Assembly: GCA_025499625.1 (NCBI GenBank)
Contig: JAFMVD010000008.1
Location: 1-64,000 of the forward strand
DNA length: 64,000 nt
DNA from: Carboxylicivirga fragile
GTDB lineage: Bacteria > Bacteroidota > Bacteroidia > Bacteroidales > Marinilabiliaceae
Direction: 5' to 3'
Shown here: in pieces, positions 25,404 through 35,225 of the stretch
Layout of the letters: each line of letters opens with the position of its first letter
How positions within the stretch are numbered: position 1 is the stretch's first letter
Made by a program: the position numbers and the translations under genes
The notes under the pieces: generated by a model
What the model saw: only the letters and a program-made list of their open reading frames with translations
Told to the model about the DNA's origin: nothing
Database searches by the model: none

Positions 25404-28400
25404 TTATTCGTTATCATTCGATTCTGTTTGTTCTGTCTCATTCACCGATTTAACTTCTACATCACCTTCATGCTTTTTACGCTCTGTCATGAAAAATATG
25501 AGAGGAACAATAAGTAATGTAAGCACCGTTGAGGCAATGGTTCCGCCCATTAACGAAATAGCTAATCCCTGAAAAATTGGATCGAACAGAATAACAACTG
25601 CTCCAATAACCACGGTTCCTGCCGTTAATAGAATTGGCGTAGTTCGCACTGCACCAGCCTCTATTACAGCCTCGCGAAGTGGTACACCTTCATTAAGCCG
25701 AATGTTAACAAAGTCGATGAGTAAGATGGAGTTCCGGACCATTATTCCAGCAAGTGCTATCATTCCAATCATTGAAGTGGCGGTAAAGAAGGCATCGAGC
25801 AACCAATGTCCCAACACAATACCTACTAAGGATAATGGAATAGCAACCATCATCACAAATGGCACTTTCAAGTTTTGAAACCAACCAACTATCAACATAT
25901 AAATAATAACTAACACCACAGCGAAAGCTGTTCCCAAATCACGGAATACTTCATAGGTTATTTGCCACTCTCCATCCCATTTTAAACCAAAATTACTTTC
26001 ATTAAAAGGTTGTCCATTATAAAACTCTTCTATTGAATAACCTTCTGGCAAATTAATTTCATCCATTCGATCACTCATATCCAATATGGCATACACAGGA
26101 CTTTCCAGATCACCTGCAACATCCGCCGTAACATAAACCACTTGCTTCTGGTTTTTCCGGAAGATACTTTTGTCATTGAGCACTTCACGCACATTCACCA
26201 TGTCGCCAATAGCCACCATATCACCTCGCGATGACACAAGGTTAATTTTCTTCAAATCATCAATGTTTGTTCGGCTATCTTCAGCTAAGCGCAAGGTAAT
26301 ACCAACCTGTTGATGATCGTTCTCAGCATACAGTTGCGATACTGTAGCACCACGTAAAGCCATGTTCATCGCTTGAATGATCTGCTGTGGAGCTATACCT
26401 GCCATCATCGCTTTTTCTTTATCCACATCAAAGCGATACTCTAATTGGTCATCTTCCATCATCCAATCCACATCAACCACACTTTCGGTGGTCGCAAACA
26501 GATTTTTAACCTGTTGGGCAACATCTTTTTGAGCTTCATAATTCGGACCATAAATTTCTGCGACAAGTGTAGACATTACCGGAGGACCTGGTGGTACTTC
26601 AACCACTTTTACGTTGGCATTAAAGCGCTCTCCTATAGACTGTAACCCCGGACGTAATTCCTTGGCAATATCATGTGACTGCAAATCACGTTCTTTTTTC
26701 GAAACCAAATTAACCTGTATATCGGCTACATTTGAACCACGGCGCAAATCATAGTGACGCACTAAACCATTAAAGTTAATAGGGGCCGATGTTCCTACGT
26801 ATGTTTGGTAATTGGTTACCAACTCATGACTTCTTAAATAAGCAGCTAACTCTTTGGTAACATTAGCCGTTTCTTCAAGCGTAGTACCTTCAGGCATGTC
26901 AATCACCACCTGGAATTCGTTTTTATTATCGAAAGGTAATATCTTAACTGTTACAACCTTGAACAAGAACAAACTAGCCGAGCCAAATAATAAAAGTGTA
27001 ACGCCAATTATAAACACCCAACGTTTCATAGGGCTTTCAATCATAGGGCGCATTGTTTTATCATACATCCTGTAGATGAAGGTATTCTCAAGTGAATAAT
27101 CCTTTTCACCATCAGTAGAATCGTCGTGTTTTAACAATCGATAAGCCAACCAAGGTGTAATCATCAGAGCCACCAACAATGAGAATATCATTGCAATGGA
27201 TGCACCAATCGGCATCGGACTCATATACGGCCCCATCATTCCAGACACAAATACCATCGGAATAACAGCCGCTATTACCGTGAATGTTGCTAAGATCGTA
27301 GGATTACCAACCTCATCGATGGACCGCAGTGCCGCTTGCCAAAATGGCAATTGTTTCATTTTAAAATGGCGGTGCATATTCTCCGCTATAATAATGGAAT
27401 CATCCACCACTATACCTGTTACAAATACAAGCGCAAATAGTGTGATACGATTCAATGTGTAGTCCATAAAATAGTAACTAAACATTGTTAGAGCAAAGGT
27501 AATTGGTACTGATATAAATACGACCAATCCACCACGCCAACCCATGGCAAGCATCACCACAAAGGTTACTGCAATAATGGCACCCAACAAGTGCATTAAC
27601 AACTCACCAACCTTGTCAGACGCTGTTTCTCCATAATTACGAGTCACCTCTACCTGAATATCAGCCGGAATTAAATTGCTCCCCAACTGCTCCACTCGCT
27701 TATTAATCTGCTCTGCTAAACGCATCGCATCAGCTCCACGTCTTTTTGCAATTGAGATAGTTACGGCAGAATATTCACCTTTGTATGTTTCTTTTTCTTC
27801 GCTTGCTTTTCCATAACCGAAAGCAACATACGAATTAGGTACAGCAGGTCCATCAATAACTTGCGCTACCTGATGCAAATAAACGGGTGAATTTTGATAA
27901 ACACCAACAATTAGGTTAGCTACCTCATCGGCTGTTTCAAAAAACTTACCAGTTCGAACGACGTATTCCTCATTACTTTGATTAAAACTTCCGGACGACA
28001 CTTGCTGGTTAGCAGCCTGAAGCTGTTGAGTAATCATCAATGGATCAGACTTAAATACGCCCATCTTATCGCGATCAAGAACTACTTGAATCTCACGATT
28101 ACGTCCACCTATAATTTTAGTCTCTGAAATATCAGTTATTTTTTCAACTTCAGAGCTTAATTCCTGAGCGACGCGCTTTAATTGATAATCATCGTAATGC
28201 TCGCTCCAAAGTGTTAAACTCATTACTGGAACATCGTCAATTGAACGTGTCTTAATCAATGGAAGCGTTACCCCAGCAGGCATTTGATCCATGTTTTTCA
28301 TTATCTCATTGTAGAGTTTTACCAAGCTGCGCTCAATATCTTCACCTACATAAAACTGAACAATCAACATGGCCTGTTCGGGCAAGGACTGGGAATACAC

Positions 28401-28652
28401 ATACTCCACACCTTTAACATTAGAAATAACCTTCTCGATAGGTGTAACAATCTTCGATTCAATTTCTGACGGACTGGCTCCCGGATAGCCAATAAAAATA
28501 TCGGCAATAGGCACATCAATCTGTGGCTCCTCTTCGCGAGGCGTTAAGTAGGAACTATACACTCCTATTATCACAAAGACCACCATCAAAAGTGGTGTCA
28601 ACTTTGATTTTATAAACATTCGGGCTAGTGTCCCGGCAATACCTGTTTTCAT
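25404..28652 (-). CDS. RND efflux permease (HAE1/AcrB-like)
   Basis: A 1082-residue inner-membrane proton antiporter of a tripartite efflux pump. It has the twelve-helix, two-periplasmic-domain layout: helix 1 at about 18-35, helices 2-6 at 340-500, helix 7 near 545, helices 8-12 at 880-1040. The charged pair in helix 4 is in GIVVDDSIIIAEN (about 413-425). The sequence TPREEEPQIDVP after helix 1 is typical of a Bacteroidota subgroup that is neither classical CusA nor AcrB. Substrate unknown. It is the third gene of the operon, 133 bases after the adaptor gene; that gap contains two palindromes. Confidence 0.92.
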   Translation of the reverse strand: MKTGIAGTLARMFIKSKLTPLLMVVFVIIGVYSSYLTPREEEPQIDVPIADIFIGYPGASPSEIESKIVTPIEKVISNVKGVEYVYSQSLPEQAMLIVQFYVGEDIERSLVKLYNEIMKNMDQMPAGVTLPLIKTRSIDDVPVMSLTLWSEHYDDYQLKRVAQELSSEVEKITDISETKIIGGRNREIQVVLDRDKMGVFKSDPLMITQQLQAANQQVSSGSFNQSNEEYVVRTGKFFETADEVANLIVGVYQNSPVYLHQVAQVIDGPAVPNSYVAFGYGKASEEKETYKGEYSAVTISIAKRRGADAMRLAEQINKRVEQLGSNLIPADIQVEVTRNYGETASDKVGELLMHLLGAIIAVTFVVMLAMGWRGGLVVFISVPITFALTMFSYYFMDYTLNRITLFALVFVTGIVVDDSIIIAENMHRHFKMKQLPFWQAALRSIDEVGNPTILATFTVIAAVIPMVFVSGMMGPYMSPMPIGASIAMIFSLLVALMITPWLAYRLLKHDDSTDGEKDYSLENTFIYRMYDKTMRPMIESPMKRWVFIIGVTLLLFGSASLFLFKVVTVKILPFDNKNEFQVVIDMPEGTTLEETANVTKELAAYLRSHELVTNYQTYVGTSAPINFNGLVRHYDLRRGSNVADIQVNLVSKKERDLQSHDIAKELRPGLQSIGERFNANVKVVEVPPGPPVMSTLVAEIYGPNYEAQKDVAQQVKNLFATTESVVDVDWMMEDDQLEYRFDVDKEKAMMAGIAPQQIIQAMNMALRGATVSQLYAENDHQQVGITLRLAEDSRTNIDDLKKINLVSSRGDMVAIGDMVNVREVLNDKSIFRKNQKQVVYVTADVAGDLESPVYAILDMSDRMDEINLPEGYSIEEFYNGQPFNESNFGLKWDGEWQITYEVFRDLGTAFAVVLVIIYMLIVGWFQNLKVPFVMMVAIPLSLVGIVLGHWLLDAFFTATSMIGMIALAGIMVRNSILLIDFVNIRLNEGVPLREAVIEAGAVRTTPILLTAGTVVIGAVVILFDPIFQGLAISLMGGTIASTVLTLLIVPLIFFMTERKKHEGDVEVKSVNETEQTESNDNE

Positions 28653-28677
28653 ATGATAATATTTTCTTTCAATTGTC

Positions 28678-28733
28678 TCCCGATAGCTATCGGGATGGAA
28701 CTCGCCAGCAAAGTCATTCTCGTGTGTGAGAAT
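28678..28733. other. Two palindromes inside the RND operon
   Basis: Between adaptor and permease genes lie TCCCGATAGCTATCGGGA (28678-28695, perfect palindrome) and ATTCTC-gtgtgt-GAGAAT (about 28716-28733). Neither has a T-run typical of a terminator. The CGATAGCTATCG core also occurs inside the repeat at 24739-24756. They may modulate relative expression of pump parts by RNA structure, or simply be dispersed repeats. Confidence 0.4.
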
Positions 28734-28785
28734 TATTCGCTCATGGCTCGTTTCATCTGTTATATTTATTTTTATTGCGGAACAA

Positions 28786-29862
28786 TTAATTTAAATTCAA
28801 TTCGGCTCCATCGTAAAGACGGCCATCAGCTTTAACAACTAACTTTGAGCCCTCATTCAAACCTGATAAAACCTCGATTTTATCTCCATACTTTTTACCT
28901 AAACGTACCCAACGGAGTAATGCTTGGTTGTTTTGACTTACAATCCAAATACCTTGTAATTGGCCTTGCGTAACAAGTTGTTTTTCTTCAACGAGTATTT
29001 TCTCCTCTTTTCCTTTTAACAAATCAACATGTGCAAACATGCCACTTCGTAATTTCTCGACTTGACCAGGCATCGGCAACAATGTAATAACAGCATCAAA
29101 TTGAGAACCTGAAAAACGACTCGATGGACTTACACGAGCAACCATACCAGGTACAGGTTGGGTTAAAGTTCCAACACGAACTTCAACCGTATCACCCTTC
29201 TCAACCATATAAACTTCTGATTCTGGAATTTTTACATTTACTTCAAACAAATCAGGTGCTTCGATGGCTAATAATGGCATACCAGGATTCGCCATATCGC
29301 CCGCATCAACAAATTTTTGAGTAATAACACCACTATATGGCGCTACAATATTGGCATACGACAGCATTTCAAGCACTTCTTCTTTGGCTTTCTGTGCCAT
29401 CTCAAGTTGCGCCTTTGTCATTTCGTAATGAACAGTTATATCATCCAGTTCTTTTTGAGTGGCACTTTTACTTTCGAATAAGACAAGTAACCTTTTATGG
29501 TCATCTGCAGCATGTTTATTGGCTGCTTTAGCTTGGATAATATTAGCTTCAACTTGTTTCTTTTTGGCCAAAATATCGTTACTTCTTATGGAAATTAACA
29601 ACTGCCCCTTATTTACAACATCTCCTTCACCAACATGAACTTTACTAATTTGCCCCATTAAGCGGGTACTTAAAGTAGATTGATTAACCGATGCCATTGC
29701 TCCCGTAAAATGATACTTCTTAGCAACAGTTGATTTTGTAACAACTTCCGTTTGAACGTTCATGCCATTTGTTTTACTAGACTCATCAGCCTTACCCTTT
29801 CCGCACGATTGAGCCAGTATGGCAACTACCAGCAATGACATAAATACATTTAATACTTTCAT
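28786..29862 (-). CDS. RND periplasmic adaptor (membrane fusion) lipoprotein
   Basis: A 358-residue adaptor linking the RND permease to the outer-membrane channel. Lipobox LAQSC with Cys20 as lipidation site. Then a barrel-sandwich (lipoyl-like) half (about 45-80), a coiled-coil hairpin (85-160, rich in Lys, Ala and Glu), the second half with VAPYSGVITQKFVDAGD (about 172-188), and a beta-barrel domain. It follows the TolC-like gene by 82 bases and is part of the same operon. Confidence 0.9.
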   Translation of the reverse strand: MKVLNVFMSLLVVAILAQSCGKGKADESSKTNGMNVQTEVVTKSTVAKKYHFTGAMASVNQSTLSTRLMGQISKVHVGEGDVVNKGQLLISIRSNDILAKKKQVEANIIQAKAANKHAADDHKRLLVLFESKSATQKELDDITVHYEMTKAQLEMAQKAKEEVLEMLSYANIVAPYSGVITQKFVDAGDMANPGMPLLAIEAPDLFEVNVKIPESEVYMVEKGDTVEVRVGTLTQPVPGMVARVSPSSRFSGSQFDAVITLLPMPGQVEKLRSGMFAHVDLLKGKEEKILVEEKQLVTQGQLQGIWIVSQNNQALLRWVRLGKKYGDKIEVLSGLNEGSKLVVKADGRLYDGAELNLN

Positions 29863-29944
29863 ATTTTAGATTTTTTTATTGACTTATTGATTATGACTTT
29901 AGTAATTGAACGAAAATCTCAATTACTCTTTATTTAATGGATTA

Positions 29945-31279
29945 TTATTGATTTGATTCTGATACCAATAATTGATATTTAAAGACCGCTAAATTATAAT
30001 TATAGATAGCATTGAGTTGCTGCAACTGACTACCTTCAGCCTTGGTTTCACTCATCAATAAATCGCTTGTACTCTCTAAACCTTGATTGTAACGGTTTGA
30101 TCGAATTCGTAATGATTCCTTGGCTTGATCGGCTGCCAATTGATAAGTGATAAGCTGACTCTCGGCCAAAACAATTGCTCGAGAAGCCTTGGACAACTCC
30201 ATATTTTCCTTCTCTATATAATCATCGTAATTAATTTGTGCTTTAGAATAATCGGCCTTTGCTTTATTTACCTTACCTATGTTTCGGCCTCCATTAAAGA
30301 TGCGCCATTGCAACTTAAGACCAAGCATATAACTATCTGCACTGAAACCACCAAAATCAGAATCGTTTAAATTATAAGCACCAAAGGCATTTACACGCGG
30401 AGCAAATTTCATCAATTCGCTTTTCGACATTTTTTTGTAGGCATCAACCCCGTACTGCATGGCCAAAACATCTGAACGATTGAAAATCGTATTCGCTGTA
30501 TTAAAGGTAAAGCTCACTTGCTGAATGGAATCACTTATTTGAATCGCTTCATTTAATTGGCGCCCCAATAAGAAGTTCAAAGTTTCACTAACCGTATTCA
30601 CATCATTTTCGGCTTCCTTTAACTTTGCATCTTGTTCGTACTTTCGAACTTTGATCGACATCACATCAGCCTCTTTCATATAACCTTGTCTCAAGTTATC
30701 TTCACCCATCTTTAAATAATTCGCAGTAGCAACTTGTGCTTTTTTCATGACTTCAACCTTATTCTGGGCAAGTTGAAGCGCATAATACGTTTGCTTTACC
30801 AAGTACGCTACATAAGAACGAGTATACTCCGTTTTGTGTTCTACTGCTTTAAGCTGATTATTAGCAGCTCCTTTTCCCATCCAAGCATCAACATTTACAA
30901 GCGGTTGCTCAACCAATACTTGTGTATTGAAATGATTGGTTCTACCTGGTGAATTAATCACAGCTGGATCAAAATCGGCCATGGTTACATTTTGCTGCTG
31001 CAACTTAAACCCAAATGCGTTTAATGGATCGTTTGACACTGCATAAGCACTCGATAGCTCAATCGATGGTAAAAATGCAGCGAGCGCCTGTTGATTATTT
31101 GCCTTAGCTGCTTTAACATCAGAAAGTGCTTTCAACACCTCTCTGTTATTTTCATCTGCCAATTGTAGGGCTTCTGTCAGGCTCAATGTTGGCTCATTAT
31201 TCAATTGCTGAGCCTTGGCTCTATCTGGCATCCCCATTAAGGAGATTAGTAATAAACTTATAAAAACTGTTCTGTACAT
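29945..31279 (-). CDS. TolC-family outer-membrane efflux protein
   Basis: A 444-residue outer-membrane channel with a signal peptide (1-24, ending ...AKAQ) and the two OEP repeats of long helices and short strands (about 30-225 and 235-440); LSLTEALQLADENNREVLKA is the usual first helix. It is the first gene of the efflux operon TolC-adaptor-RND-small protein-DUF2892. No regulator gene is adjacent, although such operons often have one; the 425-base region upstream is intergenic. Confidence 0.9.
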   Translation of the reverse strand: MYRTVFISLLLISLMGMPDRAKAQQLNNEPTLSLTEALQLADENNREVLKALSDVKAAKANNQQALAAFLPSIELSSAYAVSNDPLNAFGFKLQQQNVTMADFDPAVINSPGRTNHFNTQVLVEQPLVNVDAWMGKGAANNQLKAVEHKTEYTRSYVAYLVKQTYYALQLAQNKVEVMKKAQVATANYLKMGEDNLRQGYMKEADVMSIKVRKYEQDAKLKEAENDVNTVSETLNFLLGRQLNEAIQISDSIQQVSFTFNTANTIFNRSDVLAMQYGVDAYKKMSKSELMKFAPRVNAFGAYNLNDSDFGGFSADSYMLGLKLQWRIFNGGRNIGKVNKAKADYSKAQINYDDYIEKENMELSKASRAIVLAESQLITYQLAADQAKESLRIRSNRYNQGLESTSDLLMSETKAEGSQLQQLNAIYNYNLAVFKYQLLVSESNQ

Positions 31280-31704
31280 ATTATTTTCTTTTCAACTTTG
31301 AGAGTTCAAAACTATATCTAATTTTCTACATATACAACATTCTAGATGTTTGGATGTTTAATAATTTCTCTAAATTACTTTATATGAGTATATTATAATT
31401 TTATACTTTAAGACACTTTTGTCTTTTTTATGAAACACTAACAAAAAAAACACCCAATCAATTCAGAATTGATCAACAAAAAGCAGGACTAACCAAACTA
31501 TAAATGTTAAATTAAATATACCTGTTCGACAGTTCATTATCTTACCTCAAAGTTCTTCAAACGAGTCGCAAATGAATTAATAGACTAAGTGTTAATATAT
31601 AGATAGTAATATAAAGTTGTATTGCAGAAAATATAATGAACATCATTATACATCTAATTGTCTATTTATATAAGTTAACTTTGTTTCGATATAATAGAAG
31701 ACCT
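31280..31704. other. Divergent intergenic region, efflux operon / pgl
   Basis: About 425 very AT-rich bases without a convincing gene. A TAnnTTTG -7 motif for pgl is at 31676-31683 (taactttg), 21 bases ahead of the chosen ATG, which supports that start over the upstream in-frame ATG at 31636. No clear promoter for the efflux operon could be picked out. Confidence 0.45.
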
Positions 31705-32412
31705 ATGAAAAACGTACAGGTATTTTCAGATAAAAAAACCTTAGCAAAACAATTCGGCGATTTATTAAGCAAGTTATCGCTTGAAAAAAAAGAAGTTTAT
31801 ATAGCCTTATCTGGTGGTAGTACACCCAAAGCGATTTTCGAAGTTTTATCGCATGAATACAAGAAAAAAATAGATTGGTCTAATCTTCGCTTTTTCTGGG
31901 GCGACGAGCGTATCGTTGAAGCCACTGATCCGGAAAGTAATTTTGGAATGACTCGCGAACATTTATTTGATCACGTAAGCACAAAAGCAATCAATATTTT
32001 TAGGGTAAAAGGTGAATTATCACCTGATGAAGCTGTTGACGATTACATAGATGTTATTTCTGAAAATGTGCCTCAGGCAAATGATCTTCCTCAATTTGAT
32101 CTCATATTACTAGGCATGGGTGATGATGGGCATACTGCCTCCATCTTTCCACATCAAATAGGATTATGGAATAGTGAGAATATTTGTGAACTAGCCCAAC
32201 ATCCGGAATCAGGCCAATTTAGAGTCACCTTAAGCGGTAAAGTTATTAACAATGCAAAGCAGATAATATTTTTGGTGACAGGTAACAACAAAGCTAAAAA
32301 AGTTAAAGAAATCATCAATGAAGAGGAAGTTGCAAAAAACTACCCTGCAGCTTTAGTAGATAAAAGTAAATGCACTTGGTTCTTAGATAAAGAGGTAGCT
32401 TCACTACTATAA
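31705..32412 (+). CDS. pgl: 6-Phosphogluconolactonase
   Basis: A 235-residue enzyme that hydrolyses 6-phosphogluconolactone in the oxidative pentose phosphate pathway. LSGGSTPK (35-42), FFWGDER (63-69) and GMGDDGHTASIFP (137-149) are the phosphate- and lactone-binding motifs of the SOL/DevB/NagB-like fold. ATG 31705 is chosen because of the family length and the -7 motif just upstream. It is separated from zwf (18437-19966). Confidence 0.93.
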   Translation: MKNVQVFSDKKTLAKQFGDLLSKLSLEKKEVYIALSGGSTPKAIFEVLSHEYKKKIDWSNLRFFWGDERIVEATDPESNFGMTREHLFDHVSTKAINIFRVKGELSPDEAVDDYIDVISENVPQANDLPQFDLILLGMGDDGHTASIFPHQIGLWNSENICELAQHPESGQFRVTLSGKVINNAKQIIFLVTGNNKAKKVKEIINEEEVAKNYPAALVDKSKCTWFLDKEVASLL

Positions 32413-32546
32413 CTCTATTTAACCATCATTTCCAATGCAAATAAACATAAGTTAGAAATAAAGAAATTAAATCCACTTGTTTGACATAAACCACAAACTT
32501 TCAATCATTTTTTCCGTAAATTAGATTACACATTTCAAAAAAGTGC

Positions 32547-33722
32547 ATGACCAACCAAAAACCAAGTATATTATTAGTAGATGATTCGCCTGTTAATATC
32601 GACATCTTAAAAGATTCCTTGGCGCGTTATAATCTATACGCTGCTGGTGATGGTGATACTGCACTTGAAATAGCATTCTCTCGAAACAAACCAGATCTTA
32701 TATTACTGGATATAATAATGCCAGGGCTTAACGGCTACGAAGTTTGCAAGTTCCTTAAGACAAACGAACTAACAAAGGACATTCCCGTTATATTCATTAC
32801 GGGACAAAACGATCCAGAAAGTATTATTAAAGGCTTCGAAGCAGGTGCTGTCGATTTTATTACAAAACCATTCAACACATTAGAACTTAAAGCGCGCGTA
32901 AAAACGCAGATTGCTATAAAAATGGCGCGTGATCAAAACCAAAGGTTAATTTGGAAGATTGGCGCCATGAATAAGAAGTTAACGGATAGCATTAACTATG
33001 CACAAAAAATCCAAAATGCCAGTTTACCAAAAGAAGAGTATTTAAAAGAAGTTCTTCCTGAACACTTTATCCTATTGAAACCACGCGATGTGGTTAGTGG
33101 TGATTTTTATTGGGTTGGAGAAGTGGGAAGCAAAGTAATTGTTGTTGCGGCTGATTGCACCGGACACGGTGTTCCCGGTGCTATTATGAGCATGTTTGGC
33201 GTTGCGTATCTTCATGAAATTATTGGTAAAAATGAAGAAACACAGCCAGCCAAAATACTGAATGAACTTCGAAGAATTGTGATTGAATCGTTGCAACAAC
33301 ATGAAGAAAGTGAAGTCAAAGATGGAATGGATATAAGCATTGTAAGCATTGACAAGAAGAAAAATGAACTACAATTTGCCGGGGCATTCAACCCAATTAT
33401 ACTCGTTCGCAATAACATGTTAAACATTTATCCGGCCGATCACATGCCTGTATCCTATGGTGAAATTGATCGCTCTTTCAGAAATCACACCATCAAATAC
33501 GAAAATGGAGATTGTCTTTATATGTACTCAGATGGTTACGCTTCTCAATTTGGCGGACCAAAAGACAAAAAGTTAATGCAAAAAGGATTCAAACAACTTA
33601 TACTTGACAATCATTCTCATCCAATGCAGGAGCAAAAGACTATTTTTAATAACTTCTTCGAAGATTGGAAAGGATTTAACGATCAGATTGATGATGTTTT
33701 ACTAATAGGAATTAAACTATAA
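32547..33722 (+). CDS. Response regulator with PP2C (SpoIIE-type) phosphatase output
   Basis: A 391-residue protein: receiver domain (7-122; Asp12-Asp13, phospho-acceptor Asp55, Lys107-region FITKPF), a helical linker with LTDSINYAQKIQNASLP (about 145-160), then a SpoIIE/PP2C-type serine phosphatase (about 175-391) with RDVVSGDFYW, DCTGHGVPGA and the late MYSDGYASQFGG metal-binding Asp. Such proteins usually dephosphorylate an anti-sigma-factor antagonist, but no partner is adjacent. It has a near-identical architecture to 46751-47923, including the linker. Confidence 0.93.
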   Translation: MTNQKPSILLVDDSPVNIDILKDSLARYNLYAAGDGDTALEIAFSRNKPDLILLDIIMPGLNGYEVCKFLKTNELTKDIPVIFITGQNDPESIIKGFEAGAVDFITKPFNTLELKARVKTQIAIKMARDQNQRLIWKIGAMNKKLTDSINYAQKIQNASLPKEEYLKEVLPEHFILLKPRDVVSGDFYWVGEVGSKVIVVAADCTGHGVPGAIMSMFGVAYLHEIIGKNEETQPAKILNELRRIVIESLQQHEESEVKDGMDISIVSIDKKKNELQFAGAFNPIILVRNNMLNIYPADHMPVSYGEIDRSFRNHTIKYENGDCLYMYSDGYASQFGGPKDKKLMQKGFKQLILDNHSHPMQEQKTIFNNFFEDWKGFNDQIDDVLLIGIKL

Positions 33723-33845
33723 CACTCTACTTTTCTGTCCGTTAACAATCATTCAATTATTTTTTTCAAAAATAGGTAGGGGTAAACTGTTTTAAAAGAT
33801 GTCCTTTAAGCGACAACGAAATAATAACAGTTAAACCTATATACC

Positions 33846-35153
33846 ATGAAAAATTTAATTAATCATTCCAGTCGCATCAGTCGTTCATTAGTACTGATAA
33901 CATTGTGCCTTTTTACATTTACAGCAATTACATCAGCAGGTAACTTGTTTAAAAAAGCTCAACAAACCGACACCTTATCTTTCATAACAGTAAAAGGTGT
34001 TATTCTCGATGAAAATAATAACGAACCTTTAGTGTTCGCAAATATTGGAATTGAAGGAACAAACATTGCAACCGTAACAAATTCAGAAGGTGCATTTGGA
34101 CTAAAAGTACCGAAGGAAATGGCAAATAAAAACTTGCAAGCATCTTACATTGGGTACAAAGGAAAAACCCTCGCAATTAAGGACTTAAAAAACAGCAAGA
34201 ACAAAATAAGGTTAGAACTACTAACTGTTTCTCTTGATGCCATTAATGTTTTTCCTAAAGATGCCAACCTCTTGATTCGTGCGGTACTCAACAGGAGAAA
34301 TGAAAATTACGTACAAGACGAAAGTTTAATGACCGCTTTTTATCGCGAAACAATAAAGAATAGACGCAAATATGCCTCTCTTTCAGAAGCTGTAGTAGAA
34401 GTGTATAAGCAAGGTTATAGTAACGATAGATATGATGCCGTTCGCCTACTTAAAGGTCGTAAGAGCGCAGATTATTCAAAACTTGACACTCTTCTATTTA
34501 AATTACAAGGAGGGCCATATTCAACATTGATGCTCGATATCATGAAGAATCCTTACATGATATTAGCGGAAGATGCTATTGAGGATTATACTTTTAAGAT
34601 TTCGAATGTAACTCGTGAAAATGATCGTTTACTTTATGTTTTAGAGTTTAAACAACAAACTTGGATTGATGATCCATTGTTCTATGGTAAATTATACATA
34701 GACTCGGAAAAACTAGCAATCGTAAGTGCCAACTACATGGTTAACACCGAAGACAAAGCCGCCGTTGGACGTATGTTCATCAAACGAAAGCCAGCAGGTG
34801 CCGATGTTTATCCAACGGAAGCCAATTATTTAGTGACTTACCGTGAAAGTGATGGAAAATGGATGTATGCTTACTCACGAGGTGAAATAACCTTTAAAGT
34901 AAAATGGAAAAAACGACTATTTAACTCAGTATATCATACCGGAATTGAAATGGCGGTTACTGACTGGAAGAAAACATCTCAAAAACGTTTCAAAGGATCG
35001 GACAGAATGAAAATGAATGTTGTGATGAGCGATGCAGAACTAGGTTTTGCTGATGAACATTTCTGGGGAGCATACAATGTAATTGAACCAGAAAAGTCAA
35101 TAAATTCAGCTATCAAGAAAATACAAAAGAACTTATCAAAACTTGAAGAATAA
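33846..35153 (+). CDS. Exported carboxypeptidase-like regulatory-domain protein
   Basis: A 435-residue exported protein. N-terminal signal segment (1-35), a CarboxypepD_reg-like beta-sandwich (about 47-130; VKGVILDENNNEPLVFANI, GTNIATVTNSEGAFGL), and a larger C-terminal part seen in DUF5686-related or hypothetical Bacteroidota proteins (PLFYGKLYIDSEKLAIV, AAVGRMFIKRKP). It is not TonB-dependent: no plug or barrel follows. Role unknown. A convergent terminator separates it from the MATE gene. Confidence 0.75.
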   Translation: MKNLINHSSRISRSLVLITLCLFTFTAITSAGNLFKKAQQTDTLSFITVKGVILDENNNEPLVFANIGIEGTNIATVTNSEGAFGLKVPKEMANKNLQASYIGYKGKTLAIKDLKNSKNKIRLELLTVSLDAINVFPKDANLLIRAVLNRRNENYVQDESLMTAFYRETIKNRRKYASLSEAVVEVYKQGYSNDRYDAVRLLKGRKSADYSKLDTLLFKLQGGPYSTLMLDIMKNPYMILAEDAIEDYTFKISNVTRENDRLLYVLEFKQQTWIDDPLFYGKLYIDSEKLAIVSANYMVNTEDKAAVGRMFIKRKPAGADVYPTEANYLVTYRESDGKWMYAYSRGEITFKVKWKKRLFNSVYHTGIEMAVTDWKKTSQKRFKGSDRMKMNVVMSDAELGFADEHFWGAYNVIEPEKSINSAIKKIQKNLSKLEE

Positions 35154-35195
35154 ATCACTTTCCACCACAGAGTTTAATTTTTAAATAGAGACATG

Positions 35196-35225
35196 AAAGC
35201 CAAATCCAGAAGGGTTTGGCTTTTT
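35196..35225 (+). terminator. Shared convergent terminator
   Basis: AAAGCCAAATCC-agaa-GGGTTTGGCTTT (12-base stem, 35196-35207 and 35212-35223) followed by TT and an AT-rich stretch on the plus strand, placed between the stops of the genes at 33846-35153 and 35224-36582. It overlaps the end of the MATE gene. Confidence 0.75.
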
